A stretch of DNA of 64,000 nt from Beijerinckiaceae bacterium (GCA_947454485.1 CANGJJ010000006.1:1-64000); one strand, 5' to 3'. Positions 51,903 to 61,432 are shown, numbered from the stretch's first letter. The notes: generated by a model not told the origin, from the sequence alone. Numbers and translations: made by a program.

Positions 51903-52871
51903 TTATTGAGGCTTGATACCGGCTTTCTGGATGATCGGCCCCCACTTCGCAAGATCATCCTTGGTGAGCTGGCCCAGCAGATCGGGGCCAAGCGGCATCG
52001 GGTCAACACCCAGACCTGAAAAACGCTCGCGCACGGCAGGTGCCGCCAGCGCTGCAGCAAAGACAGCATTCATGCGGTCAATGACGGGCTTGGGCGTGCC
52101 GGTGGGCGCATAGACACCGAACCATGTGCTCGCCTCAAAATCCTTCAAGCCGGATTCGATGGCGGTCGGCACATCAGGCATCACGCCGGAGCGCTTGGAG
52201 CCCGTCGTTGCCAATGCGCGCACGGAACCAGCTTGCACATGCGGTCGGCCCGTCAGGACGAAGTCGAAGAAGACCGGCACTTGTCCGGCAATCACATCCA
52301 CCATCGCCAGCGGATTGCCACGATAAGGCACATGCACAAAATTGGTTTGTGTCTGCGCCATGAACAATTCGAAGGCCAGATGATTGGTCGTGCCAAAGCC
52401 AGCCGAGGCATAGCTGATATCGCCGGGCTTGGAGCGCGCCAGCGCGATGAGATCGGGCAACGTCTTCACCGGCAAGGAAGGATGCACCACGATCACCATC
52501 GGAATATTGCCAACGAGTGTGACGGGCGCAAAATCTTTCACCGGATCATAACCGGGCTTGGCGTAGAGAACCGGCGCGATAGCGACCGAGCTTGGGGTCA
52601 GAAGAATGGTGGACCCATCTGGCTGTGCGCGGGCGACTTCTGCCGTGCCGATATTGCCACCAGCACCGGTGCGATTTTCGATGACGAAAGTTTGGCCCGT
52701 CGCCTCTTGCATCGCTTGACCCAGAGTGCGCGCCAGCGTGTCCGCCGAGCCGCCTGCAGGGAAAGGGACGATGATCTTGACTTGGCCGGTCGGCCAGCTC
52801 TGCGCCGCAGCGGGGCCAGCCATCATCAAGGCACCCAATGCGAAAGCGGCCATGCGTGTCGTGAAACCCAT
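51903..52871 (-). CDS. Bug/TctC-type periplasmic solute-binding protein
   Basis: A 322-residue exported protein, signal 'MGFTTRMAAFALGALMMAGPAAAQS'. Blocks are 'VPFPAGGSADTLARTLGQAM', 'ENRTGAGGNIG', 'QPDGSTILLTPSS' and 'FVHVPYRGNPLAMVDVI'. The site GGAGGG favours the ATG at 52871 (8 bp) over the GTG two codons upstream. It precedes the flavin oxidase gene on the same strand with a 31 bp gap, which suggests a link between the bound solute and the oxidase. Confidence 0.88.
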   Translation of the reverse strand: MGFTTRMAAFALGALMMAGPAAAQSWPTGQVKIIVPFPAGGSADTLARTLGQAMQEATGQTFVIENRTGAGGNIGTAEVARAQPDGSTILLTPSSVAIAPVLYAKPGYDPVKDFAPVTLVGNIPMVIVVHPSLPVKTLPDLIALARSKPGDISYASAGFGTTNHLAFELFMAQTQTNFVHVPYRGNPLAMVDVIAGQVPVFFDFVLTGRPHVQAGSVRALATTGSKRSGVMPDVPTAIESGLKDFEASTWFGVYAPTGTPKPVIDRMNAVFAAALAAPAVRERFSGLGVDPMPLGPDLLGQLTKDDLAKWGPIIQKAGIKPQ

Positions 52872-52936
52872 CTGCACGTCCCTCCTGCTTGTTGGTCTAC
52901 AGGATGAGCGCCGCCGGGGGCCGATGCAAGCCTGTG

Positions 52937-53833
52937 TCAGACCTTGGGGTCGGCCTTGGGCTTGCGTGGCTTTGACAGTTTCGTGACCGGTGCCTCACCC
53001 GGAGCTGATACGGGCTCCTTGGGCGGTCGGATCCGTTTGCGGGTCTGGGCCTCTTTGCGCGGACCTTCGACCAGGCGCACCAAGGCACCGCGCAAGGTGC
53101 GCACATCCTGCTCGGTCATATTCATGCGATGGAAAATGTTGCGCAGATTGCGCTGCATGATGGGCCGCTTGGTGGCGGGGCGGAAGAAGCCATTCACCTC
53201 GAGCGCATCTTCAAAATAGTTGAAGAAGGAGAGCATCATCTCGCGCGGGGCTGGCGGCGAGCGATCAATCTGCTCGAAGGGCAAGGCATCGCCCTGCGAG
53301 GCGCGGAACCATTCATAGCCGGTCAGCAAAACTGCCTGCGCCAGATTGAGCGAGGCATAGGCAGGATTGACGGGGAAGGTGATGAGCGCATCAGCAAGTG
53401 CAATCTCATCATTGTCGAGGCCAGTGCGTTCTGGCCCATACATCACCCCATATTTCGCGCCGCCCGCGATGCTGAGCGCGGTCTCGCTCATCGCCTGAAC
53501 GGGGGGCAGAATGCGCTTGCCCTGCCCGCGCTCACGCGCAGTCGTGGCCCAAACGAAGTTGAGATCAGCCACCGCGCTTTCAAGCGTGTCATAGAGCTTG
53601 GCGCCTTCGAGCAGATGCACAGCGCCAGCCGCAGCCGCATAAGCCCCCTTGCGCAGAGCCCCAGTGCGCGGCCAGCCTTCACGCGGATTGACGAGGCGCA
53701 AATCCACGAGGCCAAAATTGGCCATGGCGCGCGCGCACATGCCGATATTCACGGCGAGCTGCGGGCGCACCAGAATGATCGTCGGCCCGCCCTCAATCTT
53801 GGGGCGCGATTTATCGGTTCCAGCTCCAGTCAC
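52937..53833 (-). CDS. trmJ: TrmJ-family tRNA/rRNA 2'-O-methyltransferase
   Basis: A 298-residue SPOUT methyltransferase. 'IILVRPQLAVNIGMCARAMANFGL' opens the fold, and the knot has 'YGVMYGPERTGLDNDEI' and 'FPVNPAYASLNLAQAVLL'. TrmJ methylates position 32 of tRNA. A Lys/Pro-rich C-terminal tail (about 255-298, 'RKRIRPPKEP...KLSKPRKPKAD') extends beyond the E. coli protein's core and may bind RNA. Confidence 0.9.
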   Translation of the reverse strand: MTGAGTDKSRPKIEGGPTIILVRPQLAVNIGMCARAMANFGLVDLRLVNPREGWPRTGALRKGAYAAAAGAVHLLEGAKLYDTLESAVADLNFVWATTARERGQGKRILPPVQAMSETALSIAGGAKYGVMYGPERTGLDNDEIALADALITFPVNPAYASLNLAQAVLLTGYEWFRASQGDALPFEQIDRSPPAPREMMLSFFNYFEDALEVNGFFRPATKRPIMQRNLRNIFHRMNMTEQDVRTLRGALVRLVEGPRKEAQTRKRIRPPKEPVSAPGEAPVTKLSKPRKPKADPKV

Positions 53834-53891
53834 ACTCGCCTCCGCAAACTGAGCCTGCCCTTAGCCCGTTGGGGGCGCGCAGGCAATGCGC

Positions 53892-55139
53892 TCAGCGCGG
53901 CGCTGCGCCATTGGCACTGGCCGTGATCGTGACAAGCTGCAACAGGCCCATGGGATTGCCCATATTGATTGAGGAGAACGCCAGCGGCGCGCCCTTGGCC
54001 TTGACGCTCAAATTCAGCGATTTGGGGTTTTTGATGAACTCGCCCACAGCGCCGGCAATCTGCAAGGAGGAGGGATCGCCGCCCATGAGCAAAGGCGTGA
54101 ATTGCATCACAGTGGCGCTGGCTTCCTGACGCAGCTCATCAGGCTTCTTGCCTTGTTCTGTGGCGAGCGCCTGAACGCCTTTTTCGAAAATACCTGCATT
54201 GTTGATGACAAGCTCAGTGCTGATGAACTGCGTGTTCAACAAAGCGAGCAATTGCAGCTCTTGCGGGCCCTTCAATTGACTGGGATCAAGATTGCCAATC
54301 TGCAAGCGCAGAGTCACACCACCAATCCCTGCACCCGAAAGAGTGAAATCCTCCAAACTCAGCACGCGGCTCTTGGGATCAAAACCAGCATTCCAGCTCG
54401 CACCCAAATCGAGACGCTCATAACCGAGCGAGGCCAGAACGCGACCCTCTTCTGAGGCGCGCGGAAATTCGAGCATGAAATTATTCATGCGCCCGCGTCC
54501 CTTCAGGAACATATCGCCGTCAAAGTCGGCTTCGGACTCGAACAATCCCACGCGCAGCTTCACCAGATTACCACCGACCGCTGTAGCCGGCGTGTCATCG
54601 TCAGGTGCATGAACCTCAATGTCGCGCCAGCTGATGCGCCGTGCCTTGGGTGCCAATTCGCTGGAGGACTTGCTGGCAATCGCACGCAGCACCGAGCTCA
54701 GATCAATATCTTCGATCCGCAACGGACCAGAGCGCACAGAACCAGGAACACCATCGATCATGGGGCCCGAGTCCACGGCCTCAAAACCAACCAGACCGAC
54801 GCGACCCTGATCGACGCTTTCAAGCTTGAAGCCCTTCACCGTGATCGCGCCTTTGGAGGCATCGCCCACAATGAGCTCGGCGATCGAGGCGCGCGAGGCT
54901 TTCAGTTTGGCCGCCAGAGCAAGGCGCTGTGCATCGGTGGTGGTGGGAGCAAAAAGCGCGGCGATCTCATCGCGCGACAGATTCGAGCCCATAACCTCGA
55001 CCTGGCGCAATTCGGCGACTTCATCGCCCTCCCCGACCTTCAGACGATCAATCCGAATATCCTCAGCCCATGACAGGCCCGCTGAACCAGCAAAAAGGGC
55101 TGCGCTGACAAGAAGGCGCAAGGGAAAACGGATCATCAT
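53892..55139 (-). CDS. Secreted protein of unknown function
   Basis: A protein of about 415 residues, not recognised. It has a signal peptide ('MIRFPLRLLVSAALFAGSAGLSWAED'), then a long largely soluble part rich in beta-strands with repeated 'LxVGD/L..LE..DxG' patterns and a leucine-rich C-terminal helix ('GPQELQLLALLNTQ'). No membrane anchor follows, so it may be periplasmic or outer-membrane linked. It stands between trmJ and icd. Start is one of two adjacent ATGs. Confidence 0.6.
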   Translation of the reverse strand: MMIRFPLRLLVSAALFAGSAGLSWAEDIRIDRLKVGEGDEVAELRQVEVMGSNLSRDEIAALFAPTTTDAQRLALAAKLKASRASIAELIVGDASKGAITVKGFKLESVDQGRVGLVGFEAVDSGPMIDGVPGSVRSGPLRIEDIDLSSVLRAIASKSSSELAPKARRISWRDIEVHAPDDDTPATAVGGNLVKLRVGLFESEADFDGDMFLKGRGRMNNFMLEFPRASEEGRVLASLGYERLDLGASWNAGFDPKSRVLSLEDFTLSGAGIGGVTLRLQIGNLDPSQLKGPQELQLLALLNTQFISTELVINNAGIFEKGVQALATEQGKKPDELRQEASATVMQFTPLLMGGDPSSLQIAGAVGEFIKNPKSLNLSVKAKGAPLAFSSINMGNPMGLLQLVTITASANGAAPR

Positions 55140-55294
55140 CGGGCGTCCTGTTGGGAGTTGGCGCGGAGCTTTGCCCGATGCTGGGGACTTGGCAAGCAAA
55201 AAGCCGCCCTCACCACCGGACGCGCCGCCTCACCTGCCCACCATGCGGGTTGGCAAATAGGGCTGAATTTCGCGCTCTTCCCCCTTGGTCGCCT

Positions 55295-55322
55295 TTGCCG
55301 CCCGTGCGGCCAATGCTATAGG
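55295..55322 (+). promoter_or_regulatory. Candidate icd promoter
   Basis: TTGCCG (55295-55300), 16 bp, then TATAGG (55317-55322), about 77 bp before the icd ATG. Confidence 0.35.
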
Positions 55323-55398
55323 GCCTCTGGACGGTCGCGGGGTTAGCCCGACGAACCCCGTGCTCAAGCGCGATAACACCAGAACGAGGTCGAAACAC

Positions 55399-56610
55399 AT
55401 GTCCAAGATCAAGGTCGCCAATCCCGTCGTCGAAATGGACGGCGACGAGATGACCCGCATCATCTGGAAGTTCATCAAGGACAAGCTGATCCATCCCTAT
55501 CTCGACATCGACCTCAAATATTATGACCTGTCGGTTGAGAAGCGCGACGAGACCAACGACCAGATCACCATCGATTCGGCTGAAGCCACCAAGAAGTATG
55601 GCGTGGCCGTGAAATGCGCGACCATCACCCCCGATGAAGCGCGCGTGAAGGAGTTCAACCTCAAGGAAATGTGGAAGTCGCCGAATGGCACGATCCGCAA
55701 CATCCTCGGCGGCACGATCTTCCGTGAGCCGATCATCTGCAAGAACGTCCCCCGTCTCGTCCCCGGCTGGACCCAGCCCGTCGTCGTTGGCCGCCATGCT
55801 TATGGCGACCAGTATCGCGCCACTGATTTCAAGGTTCCCGGCAAGGGCCGCCTGACGATCAAGTTCGAAGGCGACGATGGCACAGTGATCGAGAAGGAAG
55901 TCTTCAAGTTCCCCGGCGCTGGCGTTGCGATGTCGATGTATAATCTCGACGAGTCGATCCGCGACTTCGCCCGCGCGTCGTTGAACTATGGCCTGATGCG
56001 CAAATATCCGGTCTATCTGTCGACGAAGAACACGATCCTGAAGGCCTATGACGGTCGCTTCAAGGACATCTTCCAGGAAGTGTTCGACGCTGAGTTCGCA
56101 TCGCAGTTCAAGGCACTCGGCCTGACCTATGAGCATCGCCTCATCGACGACATGGTGGCTGCGGCCCTCAAGTGGTCGGGCGGCTATGTGTGGGCCTGTA
56201 AGAACTATGACGGCGACGTTCAGTCCGACACGATGGCGCAGGGCTATGGCTCGCTCGGCCTCATGACCTCCGTGCTGATGACGCCCGATGGCATGACCGT
56301 GGAAGCTGAAGCTGCCCATGGCACCGTGACCCGTCACTATCGCCAGCATCAGCAAGGCAAAGAGACCTCGACGAACTCCATGGCTTCGATCTTTGCCTGG
56401 ACCCGCGGCCTCATGCACCGCGCCAAGCTCGACAAGAATGAAGAGCTGAAGCGTTTTGCTGAGACCCTCGAAAAGGTCTGCATCGACACGGTGGAAGCCG
56501 GCGACATGACCAAGGATCTCGCCATTCTCGTGGGCGCTGATCAAAAGTGGCTGTCGACCACCGCCTTCCTCGACAAGATCGACGAAAACCTCAAGAAGGC
56601 CATGGCTTAA
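55399..56610 (+). CDS. icd: NADP-dependent isocitrate dehydrogenase
   Basis: A 403-residue enzyme of the TCA cycle making 2-oxoglutarate and NADPH. '[24 protein letters not shown]' (in part) is the eukaryote-like homodimeric subgroup of alphaproteobacteria rather than the E. coli type. '[13 protein letters not shown]' binds isocitrate, and metal ligands are in 'NYDGDVQSD'. The ATG at 55399 is the family start; an open frame upstream to 55285 is leader. A strong terminator follows. Confidence 0.96.
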   Translation: MSKIKVANPVVEMDGDEMTRIIWKFIKDKLIHPYLDIDLKYYDLSVEKRDETNDQITIDSAEATKKYGVAVKCATITPDEARVKEFNLKEMWKSPNGTIRNILGGTIFREPIICKNVPRLVPGWTQPVVVGRHAYGDQYRATDFKVPGKGRLTIKFEGDDGTVIEKEVFKFPGAGVAMSMYNLDESIRDFARASLNYGLMRKYPVYLSTKNTILKAYDGRFKDIFQEVFDAEFASQFKALGLTYEHRLIDDMVAAALKWSGGYVWACKNYDGDVQSDTMAQGYGSLGLMTSVLMTPDGMTVEAEAAHGTVTRHYRQHQQGKETSTNSMASIFAWTRGLMHRAKLDKNEELKRFAETLEKVCIDTVEAGDMTKDLAILVGADQKWLSTTAFLDKIDENLKKAMA

Positions 56611-56635
56611 GCCTCACTTTGCGAGACATGACAGA

Positions 56636-56667
56636 AACCGCCGGCCCTCAAGCCGGCGGTTTTTTTG
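56636..56667 (+). terminator. icd terminator
   Basis: AACCGCCGGC/GCCGGCGGTT, a 10-bp stem with a 6-nt loop followed by TTTTTT, 26 bp past the icd stop. Confidence 0.92.
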
Positions 56668-56779
56668 TGCCCTTTAGCTGTGGATGACCACGTGAGCCGC
56701 TCTGCGGCCAAGGTCCCAAACCCGCGCGCAAAGCCCCGAAAAAGCCCCTTTTGCCAGCGTGAGACGAAGTTTCACATTC

Positions 56780-56808
56780 TTGTAACAGCGGGGCGGCATC
56801 GCTATAAG
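56780..56808 (+). promoter_or_regulatory. Candidate dksA promoter
   Basis: TTGTAA (56780-56785), a 17-bp spacer, then TATAAG (56803-56808), ending 33 bp before the ATG; the site CAGGGGAG lies in between. Confidence 0.55.
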
Positions 56809-56841
56809 GGCGCTACTTCACGTCAGGGGAGTCGATCAGGA

Positions 56842-57264
56842 ATGGCCAAGGCCGGTACAATCGACAAGGACTATAAGCCGTCCGAGAAAGAGCCGTTCAT
56901 GAATGAACGGCAGCGGGACTATTTCCGCCGCAAATTGCTCGACTGGAAAGACGAGATCCTTCGCGAAAGCCGCGAGACTCTCGCCACGCTCCAGACCGAA
57001 AACGAAAATCACCCCGACATCGCTGACCGCGCATCGTCGGAGACCGACCGCGCCATTGAATTGCGTGCGCGCGATCGTCAACGCAAACTGATCTCCAAGA
57101 TCGACGCCGCCCTCGCGCGGATCGACGATGGCACCTATGGCTATTGCGAAGAGACGGGTGAGCCCATCTCGCTGCGTCGCCTCGACGCCCGCCCCATCGC
57201 CACTCTGTCGATCGAAGCCCAAGAGCGCCACGAACGCCGCGAGAAAGTCTATCGCGACGATTGA
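56842..57264 (+). CDS. dksA: DksA-family RNA polymerase-binding transcription factor
   Basis: A 140-residue coiled-coil factor that enters the RNA-polymerase secondary channel and acts with ppGpp. The coiled coil runs about 30-100 ('RRKLLDWKDEILRESRETL', with the tip near 'DIADRASSETDRA'), and the finger is 'YGYCEETGEPISLRRLDARPIATLS'. Only one of the four zinc cysteines remains, and no others replace them; this is the normal form in alphaproteobacteria. It has its own promoter and terminator. The ATG at 56842 is the conserved start. Confidence 0.92.
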   Translation: MAKAGTIDKDYKPSEKEPFMNERQRDYFRRKLLDWKDEILRESRETLATLQTENENHPDIADRASSETDRAIELRARDRQRKLISKIDAALARIDDGTYGYCEETGEPISLRRLDARPIATLSIEAQERHERREKVYRDD

Positions 57265-57302
57265 AGCGATCCTCCGCGCAAGGAGATGAAGCTGAATTCA
57301 CA

Positions 57303-57329
57303 AAGGCGCAGTTTCGACTGCGCCTTTTT
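57303..57329 (+). terminator. dksA terminator
   Basis: AAGGCGCAGT/ACTGCGCCTT, a 10-bp stem with a TTCG loop followed by TTTG, 39 bp past the dksA stop. Confidence 0.9.
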
Positions 57330-57345
57330 GTTGTCAGCAATCCTG

Positions 57346-57379
57346 CGTCATCCTTCTCCCAGTGGGAGGAGCGGGTGCC
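57346..57379. repeat. Chimeric short palindromic repeat (type II head, type I tail)
   Basis: It begins like the type II copy at 57402 (GCGTCATCCTTCTCCCA) but continues as type I (GTGGGAGGAGCGGGTGCC). It looks like a junction product of the two families. Confidence 0.55.
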
Positions 57380-57401
57380 TCTTTTTGAAAGTCCGAAGCG
57401 G

Positions 57402-57463
57402 GCGTCATCCTTCTCCCATTGGGAGAAGGTGGCCGCGGAGCGGTCGGATGAGGGGATCGAGTG
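57402..57463 (+). repeat. Type II palindromic repeat (CCTTCTCCC-GGGAGAAGG)
   Basis: Stem CCTTCTCCC/GGGAGAAGG followed by GGTGGCCGC-GGA-GCGGTC (second stem with one G-T pair) and GGATGAGGGGATCG. An inverted copy lies at 62858-62912. Confidence 0.8.
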
Positions 57464-57510
57464 CCTGCCAAGAAAGGCTCACCCTGACGGAGCCTCATTT
57501 TGAAAGGCGC

Positions 57511-57570
57511 GATCCCCGCCTCAGTCGGCATCCGCCGACAGCTCCTCCCACCGGGAGGAGCGGGAGCCCT
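57511..57570 (-). repeat. Type I palindromic repeat, copy 1
   Basis: Reading the minus strand: GCTCCCGCTCCTCCC-GGT-GGGAGGAG, CTGTCGGC-GGAT-GCCGAC, then TGAGGCGGGGATC. It abuts the stop codon of the fliO-like gene. Confidence 0.8.
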
Positions 57571-58520
57571 TACTGCTTCTCGGGCGGGCGGCCCAGAAGC
57601 TTGGCCATCTCTTCTTCCAGAGCGTCGAGGGGATTGACCTCGGCGGCGGGAGGTGTGGGCGGTGCAACGGGCGGTGCCTGTGTCGGGGCGGGAGCCTCAG
57701 GCGTCATATCGAGCTTGGGCGCCTCATCAGCACCCTCAAGCTCGTCCTTGGCCTCAACGGGCTTCACCTCGGGGGCGACCGGCCTTGCGGGTTCCAGATT
57801 GGCGCGCGACAGGGGGCGGCCAAATTCGAACCGGCGCGGCTGCTCGCCACCCTCAGGTGCGGGCGAAGGCGCGCTCATACCCGAACGCACACCAGGAGCC
57901 GGCGGCGCGCCGAGCGGGCGCATGGGAGGAATGGGAGCCGAACCGGGAGGGCGCGGCGGGGTCGACAAGCGCGAGGGGCCACCGGGGGGCGTAATGCGAG
58001 GGGCTGGCGGCGGCACTGGCGAGGGGGTTGCAGCAGCAGTCGGGCTGCGCAAAGGCACGGAGCCCGGCGCGGCCAGATTGCTGGCAATGGGCGGCGCCAT
58101 AGCCGGTGCCACAGGGGCAGCCGGGGGCATCGGGGCCAATTGCGGGGGAGCCGATACGGGGGCTGCCGGAGCAATGCTGGCGGGTACATCTTCACCGGGC
58201 GCGCGGCTGCGGACTTGCTCGCCGGCGCGCACGATGGCGGTTTCCACCACCACATCGTTCGGGCCACCGATCATGATGAGATGTTCGACATTGTCACGGC
58301 GCACCAGCACCAGCTGACGCTGCCGATCAAGATCAAACGCATCCACAATGCCAAGCCGGGGCTGGCGCGAACGTCCACCGCCCGCGCGCACGCGGCTGAA
58401 GAAGAACGACCGTAAAGCCAGCAGCAAAATCAGCAGCAGAATGACGAAAACAATCGCGCCCAAAACAAAGGTCGCGGTTGAGCCGAGTTTGTCGACCAAG
58501 GATTGCATAGGGACATCCAT
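57570..58520 (-). CDS. fliO: FliO-like flagellar export protein
   Basis: A 316-residue protein. One membrane segment near residues 15-37 ('TATFVLGAIVFVILLLILLLALRSFFF') is followed by the FliO-type cytoplasmic beta domain ('RLGIVDAFDLDRQRQLVLVRRDNVEHLIMIGG'). A very Pro/Ala-rich tail fills about residues 105-316. FliO helps assemble the flagellar type III export gate. It is alone here; no other flagellar gene is near, so a wider role is possible. The start may also be the ATG four codons on. Confidence 0.7.
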   Translation of the reverse strand: MDVPMQSLVDKLGSTATFVLGAIVFVILLLILLLALRSFFFSRVRAGGGRSRQPRLGIVDAFDLDRQRQLVLVRRDNVEHLIMIGGPNDVVVETAIVRAGEQVRSRAPGEDVPASIAPAAPVSAPPQLAPMPPAAPVAPAMAPPIASNLAAPGSVPLRSPTAAATPSPVPPPAPRITPPGGPSRLSTPPRPPGSAPIPPMRPLGAPPAPGVRSGMSAPSPAPEGGEQPRRFEFGRPLSRANLEPARPVAPEVKPVEAKDELEGADEAPKLDMTPEAPAPTQAPPVAPPTPPAAEVNPLDALEEEMAKLLGRPPEKQ

Positions 58521-58690
58521 TATGCGGCCGCCGAGGCAGCCCTTAGCTTCAAACTACTAGCACGGGAGCGCTTGCGCCACCCGCAGAGGTTAACGCATGG
58601 TTAATGACATTCCGGGCAACATTGCAAACTATGCGGGCCGGCCCCATCCTGCGGGCGAATCGCGGGAGCCCCCGCAACAAGGGTTTTTAC

Positions 58691-61207
58691 ATGAGCCAGA
58701 CCCCGACACAGCGCGGGTTCGACCGTAGCGAGCGCACGGGCAGCCCTGCCCTTGTGCTTCTTTTCTCTATTGTTTTCGTAGGCGCTGCCATTGCTTCAAC
58801 CTGGCTGCCGCCCGAGCTTGGCGTGCGCCTGACGGTGGGCTTGCTGGCCCTTTTAGGCCTCATCGGCGTCGTGGCACTCTTTGCCTATGCTGTGGGTTTT
58901 GTTCAGATATCTGGTCAGGCTGCGCGCAATGACCTGACGAAATTGATGACTGATTCGTCCATCGAAGGGCTGATCGTCACCGAGGCTGATACGCGCATCA
59001 TCTATGCGAACGAGGCCTATCTGCGTTTGTCGGGCGCGCGCGAGGGCACTGACCTGCGCACCGTCGAGCGTCTCTTTTCAGGCGCGCCTGATGTGTCGGA
59101 GGCGATCTATCGCCTCGCGCAGGCAGCGCGCGAGGGTAAACGCGGATCCGAAGAATTGCGCCTCTCCCCAGCGCTGGCCGGTGGCGGCGAGGTTGGGTGG
59201 TATCGCATTCGCGTGCGCCCGCTCGAGCGCTTTGGTCGCAAGCGCGCCACTTTGTGGATGGTCGCCGATGTGACGCGCGAGCGCGAGCGTCATGAAAATG
59301 TTTTTCAGGAGCTGCAGCACGCGATCGACTTTCTCGATCATGCGCCAGCCGGCTTCTTTGCCAGCGATGGTCTGGGGAGCGTGTCTTATATCAACGCCAC
59401 CCTCGCTGATTGGCTCGATTATGATTTGACGCAAGTGGGCTCAGGTGGCCTCACTTTGTCCTCTATTCTGGCCGGCGACCGCGCCGAGCTTTTGACCTCG
59501 ATCACCGGCGAGGCGGGCGATGTGAAAACGCAGAGCTTCGATGTTGAGCTGAAGACCCGCACCGGCGAGACCATTGCCGTGCGTCTCTTGCATCGCATCG
59601 CCTTTGGTCAAGATGGTCAGCCCGGTCCCTCGCGCACTCTGGTTCTCAAGCGCAGCGCCGATGATGCACCCGCCAACAATCTTCATGCGGCCGAACTTCG
59701 CTTCGCGCGCTTCTTCAACCAAACACCCATGGCGATTGCTGCGCTGGATTCCCATGGCCGGATTTTGCGCTCCAATGCTGCCTTTTCGCGGCTGGCAAAA
59801 GATGCGCGCCACAGCCTTAGCGACAATGACGACCTCATCTTCGCGCGCATTGTCGAGCGCGACCGCGCGGCTTTGGAAGCAGCCTTCCGCTCCGTTCTGC
59901 AAGGGGCGAGCGATGTCGCCCCGGTTGATGCAGAGCTTTCTGGCGATGGTGGACGCTCGGCCCGCTTCTTCATCTCGCCTGCCGAAGATGGCACGGATGG
60001 AACAGCCGCAACGATCTTCGCGCTCGACACAACCGAGCAACGCAATCTGCAAGAGAATTTTCTGCAAGCCCAAAAAATGCAGGCCATCGGCCAATTGGCG
60101 GGCGGTGTTGCGCATGACTTCAACAATGTGCTGACCGCCATCATCGGCTATTCAGATCTTCTGCTCTCAAGCCATCGCCCGACCGATCCGTCCTTTCAGG
60201 ACATTATGCAGATCAAGCAGAATGCCAATCGCGCGGCGGGCCTTGTGCGCCAGTTGCTGGCCTTCTCGCGCCGCCAGACTCTGCGCCCGCAAATTTTGCA
60301 ACTCTCCGACACGCTTTCTGATCTGCGCGAACTCCTCAGCCGCTTGGTGGGCGAGAAGATCGAGCTTGATCTCAAACATGGCCGCGACCTGTGGATGGTC
60401 ATGGCCGATGTCAATCAATTCGAGCAAGTCATCATCAATCTCGTCGTCAATGCGCGCGATGCCATGCCCTCGGGCGGGCGCATCGAATTGCGCACTCTCA
60501 ATGTCGCCGAGCAAGAATGCGAGCGCTTCCATGAAGCGACACTCACCCCCGCCGATTATGTGCTCATCGAAATCGCCGATACCGGCACCGGCATTCCCGA
60601 GGCCGTGAAGGAAAAGATCTTTGAGCCCTTTTTCACCACCAAGGAAGTGGGCAAGGGCACCGGCCTTGGACTGTCCATGGTCTATGGCATCATCAAACAG
60701 ACCGGCGGCTCGATCTATTGCCAGAGCGAGGTCAACAAAGGGACCACCTTCCGCATCTTCCTGCCTCGCCATATTGCCCCCGCCATCGAAGCTCCCATTG
60801 CCCCCGTGGATGAGGCCCGCAGCGCCGCGCGCGATCTGACCGGACGCGGCACAATCCTGCTGGTCGAGGACGAAGAAGCTGTCCGCTCCTTTGGCGCGCG
60901 GGCTCTGGCCTCGCGCGGCTATAGCGTGCTTGAGGCGGGGTCCGGCGTTGAGGCGCTCGAGGTGGTCGAGGCCAAGGGCGGCCATATCGACCTCATTGTG
61001 TCGGATGTGGTCATGCCGGAGATGGACGGGCCCACCATGCTGGGCGAGCTGCGCAAGCGCGGCATCACCTGCAAGGTGATCTTCGTCTCGGGCTATGCCG
61101 AGGACGCTTTTGAGAAGAATCTCCCCGCCGGCGAGCAATTCGGCTTCCTGCCCAAGCCCTTCTCGCTGAAGCAGCTGATCGAGACGGTGAAGACGACTTT
61201 GGGCTGA
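58691..61207 (+). CDS. cckA: Cell-cycle hybrid histidine kinase CckA
   Basis: An 838-residue hybrid kinase. Two membrane segments (about 18-37 and 45-67) are followed by PAS-like domains (about 85-200 and 215-330, then 345-455), a HisKA domain with phospho-acceptor His475 ('[19 protein letters not shown]'), a HATPase with '[13 protein letters not shown]' and 'DTGTGIPE', and a C-terminal receiver with Asp772 ('[12 protein letters not shown]'). CckA phosphorylates ChpT and thus controls CtrA. The 58691 ATG is the likely start, as AAGGG lies about 8 bp before it. It is divergent from fliO. Confidence 0.95.
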   Translation: MSQTPTQRGFDRSERTGSPALVLLFSIVFVGAAIASTWLPPELGVRLTVGLLALLGLIGVVALFAYAVGFVQISGQAARNDLTKLMTDSSIEGLIVTEADTRIIYANEAYLRLSGAREGTDLRTVERLFSGAPDVSEAIYRLAQAAREGKRGSEELRLSPALAGGGEVGWYRIRVRPLERFGRKRATLWMVADVTRERERHENVFQELQHAIDFLDHAPAGFFASDGLGSVSYINATLADWLDYDLTQVGSGGLTLSSILAGDRAELLTSITGEAGDVKTQSFDVELKTRTGETIAVRLLHRIAFGQDGQPGPSRTLVLKRSADDAPANNLHAAELRFARFFNQTPMAIAALDSHGRILRSNAAFSRLAKDARHSLSDNDDLIFARIVERDRAALEAAFRSVLQGASDVAPVDAELSGDGGRSARFFISPAEDGTDGTAATIFALDTTEQRNLQENFLQAQKMQAIGQLAGGVAHDFNNVLTAIIGYSDLLLSSHRPTDPSFQDIMQIKQNANRAAGLVRQLLAFSRRQTLRPQILQLSDTLSDLRELLSRLVGEKIELDLKHGRDLWMVMADVNQFEQVIINLVVNARDAMPSGGRIELRTLNVAEQECERFHEATLTPADYVLIEIADTGTGIPEAVKEKIFEPFFTTKEVGKGTGLGLSMVYGIIKQTGGSIYCQSEVNKGTTFRIFLPRHIAPAIEAPIAPVDEARSAARDLTGRGTILLVEDEEAVRSFGARALASRGYSVLEAGSGVEALEVVEAKGGHIDLIVSDVVMPEMDGPTMLGELRKRGITCKVIFVSGYAEDAFEKNLPAGEQFGFLPKPFSLKQLIETVKTTLG

Positions 61208-61261
61208 GAACGGGGCTTCGGCTCTGGGTGCCACCCCGCAGCCGCCCCCTCCCAGAATCGG

Positions 61262-61320
61262 GCAGCCGCTCCTCCCACTGGGAGGAGCTGTCGGCGGATG
61301 CCGACTGAGGCGGGGATCGG
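61262..61320 (+). repeat. Type I palindromic repeat, copy 2
   Basis: CTCCTCCC-ACT-GGGAGGAG, then GTCGGC-GGAT-GCCGAC, then TGAGGCGGGGATCGG. It matches copy 1 (inverted) closely and lies 55 bp after cckA. Confidence 0.8.
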
Positions 61321-61432
61321 GCCTCAAAAAAGGGGCCCAAACTCCAGCTGAGGCCCAGCCTAGGCGTTCTTCCACAGCCCCGCCTGAAAATTTTATCCCA
61401 AGATTCCATGGGCTTATAAAAAAGAAACGTGA

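Noticed and set aside
55210-56544. 444-codon open frame antisense to icd
   Set aside because: It mirrors the icd codon pattern, has no ribosome site, and its His/Asp-rich composition is typical of antisense frames in GC-rich genes.
57286-58317. Gly/Ser-rich 343-codon frame opposite fliO
   Set aside because: Low-complexity product of the complement of a Pro/Ala-rich tail and it runs through the repeats.
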